Origin: Rhabdophis nuchalis
Lineage: Eukaryota > Chordata > Lepidosauria > Squamata > Natricidae
Assembly: GCA_039707465.1 (NCBI GenBank)
Contig: CM077643.1
Location: 247,175,919 to 247,239,918, forward strand
Length of the DNA: 64,000 bases
Reading direction: 5' to 3'
Below the pieces are notes generated by a model that worked only from the letters and a program-made list of their open reading frames with translations, made no database searches and was not told the origin of the DNA. Position 1 is the stretch's first letter. Every line of letters starts with the position of its first letter. Below, piece after piece: positions 1-11,324 of the stretch. Position numbers and translations under genes: made by a program.

Positions 1-466
1 AGACGCTGCTGACTTGGCAGCAGCCTTGTGGGGGGGCAGTTGGTGGCGTGGGCGGCAGTGGCAGTGGAAGAGAGGCTGCTGATTCGGCAGCGGCCTTGGG
101 GGAGGTGTTGGCAGAGGAGGGAGCGGCGGCGGTGGCAGCGAAGGAGAGGCTGCTGAGGAGGCGACCGTCACGGATATGACGCAGACCACTCCACCGCTTG
201 TGCAAGTGACATGAGCTGAAAAGCGGCCAGGTGGGAGGGGCCACGAAGGGGAGGGGGGCGAGTGAAGGAAACACACAGAAGAGCTGCAGTTTTACATTTG
301 TATGGCATGCACCTGGCAGTGTTGTGCCATCCACACAATCTGTACGTATCATTGGTGCTGCACTTGAAAGGAACGTCGTGTGAAAATTTGGTGGCGATTG
401 GTCCAGTAGTTTCTGAGATTAACGGTTTTGAACAAACTCATAGTTAACTTTTTATTTATATAGATT
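1..466 (+). mobile_element. Unclassified interspersed repeat, copy A (cut by window edge)
   Basis: This is the 3' part of a repeat also present at 24256-25089 and 30717-32456. All three end with a block reading roughly GTGTGAAAATTTGG, then CGGTCCAGTAGTTTYTGAG, and close with TTTATTTATATAGAT. The body is GC-rich, with GCGGCAGTGG-like runs. The left end lies outside the window. No terminal inverted repeat or coding frame was recognised, so the class is left open. Confidence 0.55.
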
Positions 467-571
467 ACATTCCCTGTGGGAAAGAATCAAGAGTATAACA
501 AGATAACAAGGTATATAAATTCAATAAATCTAAATCTAAATCTAAGACATGAGGATGTTAGAGTTATCTAG

Positions 572-783
572 CTTAGATTTATATACCATTTCACATTGCT
601 GTACAGCTCTCTCTTAAGTGATTTCAAAGTCAGCATATTGCCCCAACAATCTGGGTCCCCATTTTACCCACCTCAGAAGGATGGAAGGTTGAGTCAACCT
701 TGAGCCGGTCAGGATCGAATCCCTGGCAGTTGGCAGAGTTAGCCTGCAATTATGCCTTCTAACCACTGTGCCATCATGACTCT
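572..783 (-). mobile_element. tRNA-derived squamate SINE, antisense
   Basis: On the minus strand it starts with a tRNA-like head (GGCACAGTGGTTAGAAGGC; B-box-like GATTCGATCC). It continues with GGCTCAAGGTTGACTCAACC, a GGGTAAAATGGGGACCCAG block and an AGCGGTATATAAATCTAAG-like tail. The same architecture recurs at 21767-21966 and 43414-43627. Divergence suggests an old insertion. Confidence 0.75.
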
Positions 784-896
784 TAGACATAGAAGGCAGC
801 GATAAAGCATCTTTCTTTACAAAAGCTAATTCTTAAACATCTGACTTAGTCTTAGTTTTGGTTTTTGCCTACCAAGAACTTCGATGATGATGATGA

Positions 897-899
897 TAA

Positions 900-981
<82 letters not shown>
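897..981. repeat. (TAA)n microsatellite
   Basis: About 28 uninterrupted ATA/TAA triplets follow a short (GAT)n lead-in. Read on the other strand it gives a meaningless polytyrosine frame. Confidence 0.97.
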
Positions 982-984
<3 letters not shown>

Positions 985-1289
985 TTGCCACTCTTCAAAG
1001 ACTAGTATTTTAATGTATAAACAAAAGGGAAAAGAAAAACAATAATTTTTCTTACTGTAACTCTTAATTTTCATTTTCATATACCACATTAATTCTTTTC
1101 TGCATGATATCTCTTATGCATAAAAGATTTGCAAACTCAGGTCCTTTCTGCTATGTTTCCTATAATGTATTAACTATAGTTCTGGGATAGATAACCAGCT
1201 TTCCTCCAACTATAATTTGCTGTAAAAATTGTATCTTACCACTATTTGGAAGCACAAAATCATTTGTGCCAGAGGCGCCGCTGACATGA

Positions 1290-1368
1290 GCTGGTCACGC
1301 CCACCCTAGCCCCCAAAGTCAAACATAACCCTGATGCAGCCCTCAGTGAAACTGAGTTTGACACCCCT
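1290..1368. mobile_element. Right end of a degraded hAT-like MITE
   Basis: The stretch ends in GTTTGACACCCCTG, which resembles hAT MITE termini of the CAGGGGTG type. No matching left terminus was found, so only a fragment is claimed. Confidence 0.3.
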
Positions 1369-1626
1369 GACATACGCTGTTCTTAACAGTAACAGCACAA
1401 TCCTTAAGGTCCTCACAAGGTTGCTAGTTAGATAAATGGAAAGGAAACACAAGAAGACGAAATAGGTAGCTACCTCAGAATAGTTTTACACTTTCATCCA
1501 TTTTGTTACATTTTATTAATCCCTAAAGGTTTCCCCCTTTTGAAAAATAAAGATGCTTAACCATCTTCTTTATTTAATCTCTTTTTAACTTTTGTATTAC
1601 CATATTTTTCGGAGTATAAGACGCAC

Positions 1627-1810
1627 TGAGGATTTTAGTGTATTTTAAGATAGGGTGATTTTAGCGCAGGGATAATTTGGTTTAATTCGTATTTTATTTA
1701 TCTATTTATGTATTTTATATTGGTATTTTTAATTTTCCCTGTGCACCGCTCCGAGTCCCTTTGGGGAGAGGAGGCGGTATATAAATAAAAATATTATTAT
1801 TATTATTACT
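1627..1810 (+). mobile_element. LINE (CR1/L2-like) 3' tail nested in the TA-flanked element
   Basis: It ends with a block of the squamate LINE-tail type (CCGAGTCCCTTTGGGGAGAG, then GCGGTATATAAATAAA) and an ATT-rich tail. The host element's terminal segment occurs on both sides (GGAGTATAAGACGCAC at 1611-1626 and GGAGTAGAAGACACAC at 1811-1826), consistent with a 16-bp target-site duplication carrying two later changes. Confidence 0.55.
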
Positions 1811-1854
1811 GGAGTAGAAGACACACCAAGGTTTTGAAGAGGCAAATTACAAAA

Positions 1855-2225
1855 AAAATAGGTAGGTATATAGAGGGATAGAGAGGGAGAGAAAGAAAGA
1901 GAAATACAGTAGGTAGGTAGGTAGGTAAGTAAGTAGGTAGGTAGGTAGTAGGTAGGGAGAGTAGGTAGGTAGGTAGATAAAGGGATAGAAAGAAAGAGAA
2001 ATAGAGAGAGAGAAATACAGTAGGTAGGTAGGGAGAGAGAGAGTGTGTGTGTGTAGGTAGAAGGATAGAGAGAGAAATAGAGAGAAATACAGGAGGGAGA
2101 GAGTGTGTGTGTGTAGGTAGGTAGGTAGAGGGATAGAGAGAAATAGAAAGAGAGAAATACAGTAGGTAGGTAGGGAGAGAGTGTGTGTAGATAGGTAGGG
2201 AGAGGGATAGAGAGAGAGATATATA

Positions 2226-2258
<33 letters not shown>

Positions 2259-2545
2259 AATACGGTAGATAGGTAGGGAAAGAGGGTAGGTAGGTAGATA
2301 AAGAAATAGAGAGAGAGAAATAGAGAGAGATAAGAAATAAGGTAGGTAGGGGGAGAGAGTGTGTGTGGGGGTAGGTAGAAGGAGAGAGAGAGAGAGAGAG
2401 AGAAAGAAATACAGTAGGTACGTAGGGAGAGAGAGTGTGTGTATGGGTAGGTAGATAGGTAGAAGGATAGAGAGAGTGAAATAGAGAAATACAGTAGGTA
2501 GGTAGGGAGAGAGAGAGAGGGAGTAGGTAGGTAGGTAGGTTGGTT
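1855..2545. repeat. Compound TAGG / GA / GT microsatellite array
   Basis: About 690 bp of TAGG, TAGA, GAGA and TGTG units broken into blocks that each carry a GAAATACAGTAGG-like motif, repeated about ten times. It sits inside the 1600-3086 element. The same block type occurs at 19430-19756 and, in the opposite sense, at 30826-31390. Long YLPT-rich open frames here are artefacts of the repeat. Confidence 0.95.
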
Positions 2546-3095
2546 GATGTTTCCAGGTGTATTTATCCATGTCCTGGAGAAGGAAATAGCTGACAAACCT
2601 TAAGACTTTGTTTCTCCTGGCACAGAAACAGTTAAAGAGCCTTTCAAAAGAGCTTTCTGAAAGTGTTTTTATACTCTGCAAACCTCCCCAAAACTGCTTG
2701 TTTCGCCGCGAAAACGGGGCAGATTTTCTTCAAATAAAAAGCATGACTAGCCTTAGGGGGGCTTGCAGAGTGCTCCTGGGGGGTGGGGGTGAAAAATGAG
2801 AAAAAAACCGGCCCATTTATCGCTATTTTGTGTGAAATAAATTGAATGCATAGCCCTATGGAGGCTTATAGAGTGCTGCTGGGGGTTGGGGGGGGGCGGC
2901 AAATTTCTGCCCTCGCCAGCCCCCAGGAGCTCTCTGGAAGCCTCCATAAGGCTAGGCACAGCCATTTTGGTGAAGGGGATGGGGTTTCGGGAGGCAAAAA
3001 ATGCTGTATTCAATGTATAAGATGCACCCAGATTTTCAGCCTCTTTTTAGAGGAAAAAAGGTGCATCTTATACTCTGAAAAATATGATATGTGTT

Positions 3096-3175
3096 TCTTA
3101 TGTTGTACGCCGCCCTGAGTCCTTTGGGAGAAGGGCGGCATATAAATCCAATAAATCTAAAATCTAATCTAAATC
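3096..3175 (+). mobile_element. LINE 3' tail (CR1/L2-like)
   Basis: Short fragment reading GCCGCCCTGAGTCCTTTGGG, then AGAAGGGCGGCATATAAAT and an AATCTAAA-type tail, the usual end of this squamate LINE group. Confidence 0.6.
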
Positions 3176-4571
3176 TTCTGAGCAAAACCCATTATATTAA
3201 CCAAAAAAGAAAAAGGGAGTGAAAAATGCTTTCTTTATAGCTTATATTATGAATGCAGTTGGGGAAGGGAGTGTTGGGGGGGGGGGGGCGCTTTGTTTTT
3301 TTTTTTACTTTTAACAACTTACTGCCTGAAAAATATTTTCCATTGAGCATGTAAGTAGCTGATTTAAGGTGAGGGCAGACAGGTCTGTATCTATAGCGCA
3401 CAGGATTTATTATCCACTAGTTTGACTGGCAAACTTCCTCCGTTTGTTTCTGTAAAATTTCCACAAAAGTACAGACATTACATAATGGGCAAACACTGCA
3501 AGCCTTTTTGAGAGAGGCAGGCTTCTGGGTCAAAGGTCAACGTCTGGATGACAGCAAAGATACAGATAAGCACAGTAAGCCCCCAAGCCCCCTCCTTACA
3601 TGCAGTCCTTCCTTGCAATCTTAGATCTGTGGCTTCTCTGGAGGAATTTCCTTGGTTTTTTTTAAAAAAAAATCAGTTTACTGACCAGAAGAGTACTAAA
3701 GATGGTTTATTTTACAATATTCGGCAGTGATGGAAGAGATTGGGAAAAAAAGTCCTTATCTTGGAAAAACAGTGTTTGAAATTGTTATTAAAAGTGAAAT
3801 GGAAAACTTTTCTTCCCATTTTATATCAAAATGAGCACCACTGGATACAAACCCTATTTAATAGCTGGCAATCAGAGGGCTGAATAGTGGATAATGAGCA
3901 GGAAAGAGAAACTAAGACCTTTATATTTTTCTTTTCTTCCTCCTCTCCTCCCCTCCCATCTCCTCTTGCCCTTTTCACTTCCATGAGTGAGCCTGAGAAT
4001 CAATGCATAAGTGAACTAGAGAGGTTAGAAAAGTTGAATGCAAGCAACATGTTTGTCATGCTTTAAAGGAGTTATACAAAAGTTGATCAAATTCCTTTGA
4101 TTCATTATATGGAATACGTGGTTGGAGCAGGCAAATTCCACATAGAAAAATGTTCCTAACACCAGGTAAGCTTTGTGCCTGTGTTTGGGGCCCCTGAGTA
4201 TGTGAAGAGTCCCATTTCCTGCCTATATTGACATCTATGATGAGTTTTTCTTAGCTGTCTTATTTTTGTACCAAATTGTATCTGGTTTTCATTAATTTTA
4301 CATTTGCTAGCCTCCCAGAATCATTTCAGATGGATGGCTATCGAAATTAAATAAATAAACAAGTGTCCTATATTTAGGCAGGAGTCAGGACTTGTAATTA
4401 CATTTTTGGATTGATAACGTGCCCTCATGTCATTGTTGATTCTTGGTGATCAACTGGATAGATTTTTCTCTATGATGTAGTTACATAGCTTTGAGCTAAA
4501 TTATACTTAATATTAGAAGAATGGAAGGAGATACAATAACTGCATTGACTGGTGTAACAATACAGATTACA

Positions 4572-4915
4572 GGTAGGCCAACTGCCCTGTTTAACAACCT
4601 TTTAAAGTTTTGGCAGCATTGAGAAAGTAACTGTACAACCAGTTCTCACAAGCATGGCAGCACTCCACGTTCACATGATTGTCATTTGAACACTTCTCTA
4701 CTGATGAGCAGAATGAGGAGAAGTTGGCAGTAAAATTGCAAGTCACTGCCACGTGATGTCTCATAACTGCCTATGATGATTCACTTAATGACTGCAGCGG
4801 AAGTGATGTCATAAGCCTGTTGCGGTCATGTGATGTTTCACTTAGTAACCACATCACTTAGGGATGGAATTGCTGGCCCCAACTGAAATTGCTAAGCAAA
4901 GACTACCTCTACTTG
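4572..4915 (-). mobile_element. Dispersed 'GTAGTC...TTAAGTGA' repeat, diverged copy
   Basis: The minus strand reads GGTAGTCTTTGCTTAGCAAT near its start. It then has repeated AAGTGA / TCATGTGA / CACATGACC motifs. Better copies are at 33449-33790 and 37045-37466. It looks like an old non-autonomous DNA element, but I could not name the superfamily. Confidence 0.45.
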
Positions 4916-6675
4916 TGGTATTTTAAGTCCTCTGGATGAAAAGATTTCCCCAACTGTGTTTTTCACAAAAGCTTTCCAGGGCTGAGCACAAGTAAGTTAA
5001 CTAGCTATAGAAAACTTATTTAAAAAAGGACCACAGAGATTGAAAATTATATATGAAATAGAAAGAATAAATATGTAGAAGTCATCACAATCATTAAAAT
5101 AATTGGAGAAGAGGGGGAAACAGCTTTTTGTATATATGCACATAAATTATTACTTTATTTGCAGTACATAAATTAAAGCTTTTTCTCTCTTCTAGTTTGA
5201 CCTATAGAAGCATTGAGTTGGAATAGCATCTGCCAAGCAAACTCGAGAAATAAGTTAGAAACCTTGAAGTATAGGCTCAGCACTATTAAGCCCAATTAAT
5301 CAGTGATATATTGCCCAGAAGCAGGTCAATTCAAAGATAATTTGGTCTTGCATGATGGACAAATCTGCATTAAAATATGTAGTGAAGTTGTGGTAAGGCA
5401 GTTGAATGATCATCAATCTTATATAGATACATAAGCCCATATTTATATGTTGTTTGAATGATATGAATTGGAATTATTTTATTTCAAATGCTGGCTACTG
5501 AAACAATCCTTGGTATAAAATATTTCTAGTTGTAGTTTTCGCCAGATTCAGCACCCAAGCAAGATTTAATTAATCAGTTAATTTACTATTTTTAACTTGG
5601 CATACAGTTTCTGATCACATTTTAAAAGATAAAGTAAAAAGCATAATCCTACAATGGCATTATTATTGCTATCATTATTGATTAGTTAAATTGATAATAA
5701 AAGTGGATTTTTTTTTAATTTGAAATTTGAAAATCTGTCTATCTGTTCTTTCATACACATATTAATTCAACTCTCCTTGCAAAATTGTCCAGTGATTTTT
5801 CTGTTAGTATTAGTCAGAATCCAATAGATTCATCTGTGGAATTTATGTAGGGATCTCTCATGCATCATCTTAACTTTCTGTTAACTTTCTGCATATCACA
5901 GAAGCTTATTTTTATTTTTAAAAATGATAAATAATTTTGGAGATATTTGAGCATCACAGAGAAAAACTGGACCATGGAGCCAGAGTTAATTAAGCATTCC
6001 ATATTATGAAATGCAAATAACCTGATCCTTAACTCAATTTTTCTAATTTGAAATACCTTCTGCTGATTTCTATCAGACCTACTCTGATGATTCTATATTA
6101 AAAATCACAGATTAGTGACATTTTCATTTCCTTATCTCTTCCTGAATCACAAGTGCTTGATAAGATTCATTCCAGGTTAATGGTTTCAAATCCAATTGCA
6201 GTCTGCATCTCACTGCAAGCAAAATAATACAACAGATTACCAGTAATCCTCGTTCAATGACCATTCCAAGTTACAGTGGCACTGAACAAGTGCTAGTTAT
6301 AACTGAACCTTGGAGTTACATCCGTTGCAATGCACCCACAGTTATATGATCAAATTGCAACTTCCCGCATTTATAGCCGTAGTGTTCCCTTCAGTTGTTC
6401 CTATCTGCCTATCTCATCTCGACATGCAGGGTTGTTAAGTGAGAATTTCCTGTAGTTGACTCTGGCATCTCTCATGATGCCATGACAACTAATCCTACAC
6501 AAATATGTAAGCTTTAATGTATTTATTTTCCCAAACACGGGGCATGCAAGTAGTTGCACAAATACTTTTTCGTACCAGAATGAAAAATACACTGAGGAGG
6601 TGCTTATTGTTTCCTCTTCATCACCGTCTTCATAATCATTTCAACTTTACTACAACAGTAGTTGAAGTTGAAGTT

Positions 6676-7090
6676 TATTTGATTTCTATACCGCCCTTCT
6701 CCCTTTCGGGACTCAGGGCAGTGTACAGCCATAATAAAACAAGTGATACAAAATCTAAATGTGTTAAAAGGTATTAAATAAATGGCCTACATCTTTAAAA
6801 TCCCATACTAAAATCACTATTTAAAATCCCTTTAAAACTACGACAGGCCGGCAGCGCAGAATAAATGCATCTTCAGGGCCCGACAGAAGAGATGTAGGTC
6901 CAAGATCGTCCTTAGCCCAGGGGGTAGGTCATTCCAGAGGGTGGGAGCTTCCACAGAGAAGGCTCTCCCCCTGGGGGTTGCCAGCCGGCATTGTTTGGCC
7001 AACGGCACCCTGAGGAGGCCCTCTCTGTGGGAGCGAACTGGTCGGTGGGAGGTATTTGGCAGCAGGAGGCGGTCTTGCAGGTAACCAGGT
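6676..7090 (-). mobile_element. LINE (CR1/L2-like) 3' region, antisense
   Basis: Begins with the antisense tail (TTGATTTCTATACCGCCC, then TTCTCCCTTTCGGGACTCAG). It runs into a 3' UTR-like stretch containing GGTCATTCCAGAGGGTGGGA and GAAGGCTCTCCCCCTGG. Noncoding. Confidence 0.6.
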
Positions 7091-8272
7091 CAGAGGGAGA
7101 TACAGAAGTGTCTATGTTATTTTATCATATTATCCATTTTCCATGTAAATATCCTGTTGTTAATGTGCGCAGGTTTAAAATACTGCAGCACAGTCTATTT
7201 ATCTGTCTTCCAAGCCACACCTAAACTTTGAGAGAAAATATATAAGCATATATAGTCATCTTCTCCAAGGCTTGTATCCAGAGTCTATATGTTAGATTGC
7301 CTAAATGAAAACAAAGTTACTCTCTCTTGCTAGAGTCCCCGTGGTTAGGCCTATGCAAAGTTGGTTAAATGCCCATTTGTAATTGAGGTAAGAAATTATA
7401 TTCCATAATACATATTTTCAAAGTATGTTTCCTTAGCCCTGGAAACATATTTTATCACCTGCCTTTCAGGAAGGTAGATCAAGGAATAATGACTTTCACA
7501 TTTCCTCTGCTACTGTTTGTTTTCCTGTGTGATGCCTGACTAAAATGTTTGCTTAATGTTGTCTGAGGACTTACCTTCCTAAGACAGTCCTTAATTGTGG
7601 TTTGTACTCTGTATCTGCTTTGTTCCTCTTTTTGAAAATGAGCTGAAGTTTCCCCTATTTAAGGATGGGATGCTCATGCTAATTTAGTGAAAAGAAACAA
7701 ATGGCTTTTAAAGGATTTATTATGTTGACAGACCTTGTCATTTGTCAGAGTGACCCTCATTTACCTTCTTTCCAAATGAAGGAAAGAAAAGGTGGGTGGG
7801 TAGGAATTTAGCAAGTTGCTTTATTGTGCCTAACAACTCTGATTTCTCCACAGATGCTCTGAGCGAGAAAAGGAAAGCAGTTCTTGTTTCAGTTTGGCTT
7901 CCGTAATTATGAGTTTTTTAAAATAACAAAAAAAAAACAACTTAAAAGCTGTCAGTTTTATTTCCATCATAAATATTACTCATGAAACCTGAATGCTTTG
8001 ATAGTGAAACTGCTCATAACTTCCAAAAAACACGAAGCCTAGTTTGGGAGTTTCTTAACATCCTTCCTGAGGTGGTCATTTGTAGGAGAGCTCACTTGGA
8101 GTGACTCACCCAGTGTACATTAAGAGATGGAAAGGAAAGAGAGGTGAGAAGGAGATACTGAAAATAAATTGACTTAAAAAGAAAACATACTGCCAAACAA
8201 GTTGCAGTAGGTAGGATTAACCTGCCCACATCTAGCAATGAAGCTGTTGATCGGGGAAGAGTAGTATTAGAG

Positions 8273-8380
8273 CAGGGGTCCCCAACCTTTGCAACTTTAA
8301 GTCTGAAGGAGAAAGCTGGCTGGAGAATTCTGGGAGCTGAAGTCCTTCAGACTTAAAGTTGCAAAGGTTGGGGACCCCTG
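8273..8380. mobile_element. Palindromic hAT MITE, copy 1
   Basis: Terminal inverted repeats CAGGGGTCCCCAACC / GGTTGGGGACCCCTG enclose an arm reading CAACTTTAAG and a core GGAGAATTCTGGGAGCTGAA. A perfect 8-bp target duplication TATTAGAG flanks it (8265-8272, 8381-8388), the size made by hAT transposases. It is 108 bp long with no coding capacity. Confidence 0.93.
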
Positions 8381-8813
8381 TATTAGAGTATTGGACCACT
8401 GATCTGTCATCAGATTATTTCTTTGCCACCACATCGATAACATTGTAAAAGTGATACTTTTGATAGTGTAACACCTCTGTAATCAACAAATGAAGCCTGA
8501 ATTAATAGGCTTCTGTTTTCAAAGTTCTGCTCCTGAGCTCCTCCATGGTAAATCTCTAAGGGATGTTAGAATGACTCACCAACAAAATGTTAATCCTGAA
8601 AGAAGCATGCATTCATTTGTCCTTCCTTTTCTGCATTTTAAAGATCTATTGAATACCTACGTGTTAATAACATCAATGGACTGGCCCATACCTTGGATCA
8701 ATCACTCCAAGAGTGAGTTCTTCTCCTAATGACTACTTCAGGAAGGATGTTAGAATTTATTCACTCAAATTAGCTTGAAGGGTTACCCTACAAGTCAGTG
8801 TTAAAGTAGAATA

Positions 8814-8854
8814 AGCAGCTTATCCAGAATGCAGTTCATTCTGGATAAGCCGCT
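8814..8854. repeat. Short inverted repeat
   Basis: AGCAGCTTATCCAGAAT (8814-8830) pairs with ATTCTGGATAAGCCGCT (8838-8854): 17-bp arms with one mismatch and a 7-nt loop. GCATTAGAT-type direct repeats follow it. No TE assignment. Confidence 0.7.
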
Positions 8855-9820
8855 TATTAGATGCATTAGGTTAGATTAGATGCATTAGATGGATAAGATG
8901 CTTTATAGAAGCATCAGGATAAGAAATATTTCAATAAGACCAAATTTATCGTCATTGCTGTTTTTGCTGTAATAAAAGGTTAAAATGTCCTACTATTTAA
9001 TAAGAAATTAATGAAAATGAAAGGAATCCCCATCTTGTCTCAAGTCATCAAGATGCAATAAAGCATTGACTGTGTCTTCGGTAAACAATAAACTCTTAAA
9101 AGGCAAAGGACTTGGATGGTACCTTCTGAGGTGCTTCTCACAATCCTGTGGACTGAGATACCTTTGTGTGAGGGCTGTTTAGACTGCAGCTCTTCCTCCT
9201 CTCTCCCAAGGTCATTCCCACAGACCTTTACATAATCCATTGAGACTGTAGCATTATTTACTGCTTTGAAAAAGCTAGCAACCTGGTTGGTGAGATAATC
9301 AACAGATATTCATTGTTTCCCATGGCATCTTTTAGAGGTAGAGGTGTGAGAAAGCCCCATTTGGGTGGGAAAAGATTGACAGAAAGGATTTTTGCCTTCC
9401 CACCTACAAGTTTTCTGAATGCAGAAAGATTTAAGCATATACAGTTTTCCCCTCTCTTCAGTGTTATAAAACATTTCCACATTCAACTTCTTCCACCTGT
9501 ATCTTCAAAGTCAGAGCTGTTTATGTACTACCCTGTATAGACCCAATGATACCACTCGAGCAACAGCTTGCCACAAGAAAAAGAAAATTGCCTGGAAGGC
9601 AAATAATCCAGTTGGTTCAAATTCAGCCAAACCATACATTGAAAATATAGTTGTCTCATGAGGTAGTTATGACCAACTAACTTCTGTTCGAACAATCTTA
9701 TGCTATGTTAGCCGGATTATGTAACCTTATTGAAGCTACCTGCTGTTCCAGTTCCTAGTGATGTGAGGCCTCACCTCAGTTCCTCGTGTTAATTTATCTG
9801 AAGCTAATCCACCTGAATAG

Positions 9821-10154
9821 GATGTGGTGACTCAGTGGCTAAAACACTGAACTTGTCGATCAGAAAGGTCAGCAGTTTGGTGGTTCGAGTCCCTAGCACC
9901 ACGTAACAAGAGTGAGCTCCCATTGCTTGTCCCAGCTTCTGCCAACCTAGCAGTTCAAAAGCATGTAAAAATGCAAGTAGAAAAATAGGGACCACCTTTG
10001 GTGGGAAGGTAACAGCATTGCGTGCTCCTTTGGCGTTTATTCACCACAGAGAGGTCTTCAGACAGTGCTGGCGCTTAGGCTTTGAAACAGAGATGAGCAC
10101 CACCCCCTAGAGTTGGGAATGACTAGCACATATGTGCAAGGGGAACCTTTACCT
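9821..10154 (+). mobile_element. Sauria-type SINE (tRNA head, BovB-like tail)
   Basis: The head GATGTGGTGACTCAGTGGC and box-B-like GGTTCGAGTCCC are tRNA-like. The 3' part GTTGGGAATGACTAGCACA, then TGCAAGGGGAACCTTTACCT, matches the known Sauria SINE end, which is shared with BovB LINEs whose enzymes are thought to mobilise it. Full-length but diverged. Confidence 0.85.
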
Positions 10155-11162
10155 AAATCACTGAACATTTGTTAAATGGCACCCAAATGAATCTACCTGC
10201 TTCTAGCTTTTACATCTTCCACCACTTCAGAAGAAGGCAGAAAAAGGTAAGAGAAGGGCACTTTTTTTCCCTTTTGCCTTCATTTTTGAGAAGTCTGCTT
10301 TTTTTTTTTTTTCATTGCAGTATACATAATACTTTCCTCAGGGTAGCCGGGACATTTTTCTCCTGGGAAACTCAGTTATATTATGACCATAATTTAATTT
10401 ACTTTTATTGAATCCACCACTTTTATCTGTTCTTCCACATCATAACAAGTGGTTTACAATAACTTAACAAAAATCATCTGGACAGAACAATGATACAAAG
10501 GCTATTTCCCAACTATATTTTCCCTGTTCATCTTCCTTGGCCTCATGGATTGACCATAGTCTTTCAGAAAGTTCTTGTAGAATCCCAGGGTTTTTCAGAA
10601 CATTTTGACGATTAAGATGCAAACTGCATGTCTCTGAGTTAAATTAGAAAAGAAACTAGATGCAGCTACCTTTGTAATCCTCTTAGTTGGAAAAGACAAG
10701 TAGTTGTATGTAATTATTTTTTTACAGAATTAACACACAAAGTCATACTCTCAAGTTGTGTGTATACATACATACATGCATTCATGCATATACATGCATA
10801 CATACTGCAGGTTACTGATTGTTCTATTCCTGTGGCCTCAAATTGTATCTGTTATAATCTCTCCTTTATTGTTGGAGATTTGGCAAACCTGATTCTGAGC
10901 CTTTATTGTATGGATTATTATTATCATCTGATTGTTCTATTAATGTTTGGTTTTTAATCATTTATGTCCTTCACATTGTCATGTGATTATATTAAATTAT
11001 CTAAATAAATAAATAACATACTTAATTTTTTGTCACAGGAGGTTCCAGTTGCTTATTTAACAATAGGTTATGGCTTTCCCCCCCTTCATTTACAGATCTG
11101 CCTTCAACATTGTGGCGCTTTGTGCGGAGCAAAAGTTAATGTGGAAAGTAGTGTTAAACATA

Positions 11163-11324
11163 CCGTATTTTTCAGAGTATAAGACGCACCTGAGTATAAG
11201 ACACCCCTTAATTTGGTGGGAGGAAATCAGGGGAAAAAACCTTTCTGCCTCTTTCCCAGCAGCATTCACCAGTATTCGTCTGGCCAATGTCTTTGCTGCC
11301 TCAGTCAGAGCCTGATTCCCGAAG
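11163..11324 (+). mobile_element. TA-flanked TATAAGACGCAC element, truncated copy 2
   Basis: The left end CCGTATTTTTCAGAG plus TATAAGACGCACC follows a TA. The body shares GCCTGATTCCCGAAGCAG with the full copy at 11698-13200. It stops exactly where the left arm of the long inverted repeat begins, so its right half is missing. Confidence 0.6.

Larger units (their letters stand above)
1600..3086 (+). mobile_element. TA-flanked TATAAGACGCAC element, copy 1, with nested insertion and microsatellite expansion
   Basis: The left end CCATATTTTTCGGAG plus TATAAGACGCAC mirrors the right end GGTGCATCTTATACTC plus TGAAAAATATG. A TA precedes the left end, which suggests a TA target duplication as in Tc1/mariner-like elements. 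The right internal half has the family's AATGTATAAGATGCACCCAG block and a GGCTTATAGAGTGCTGCTG-type block. The left half is interrupted by a LINE tail (1627-1810) and swollen by TAGG/GA arrays (1855-2545). No transposase frame is visible, so it is non-autonomous. Confidence 0.7.

Noticed and set aside
1806..2681. Long minus-strand frames rich in YLPT and SLSL
   Set aside because: They are translations of TAGG/GA microsatellites in several frames at once, with no domain. The same applies to frames at 19336-20092 and 30738-31392.
7840..7960. Possible exon after an acceptor-like TTTCTCCACAG near 7853
   Set aside because: The following frame (DALSEKRKAVLVSVWLP) soon hits a stop and does not match LDAH.
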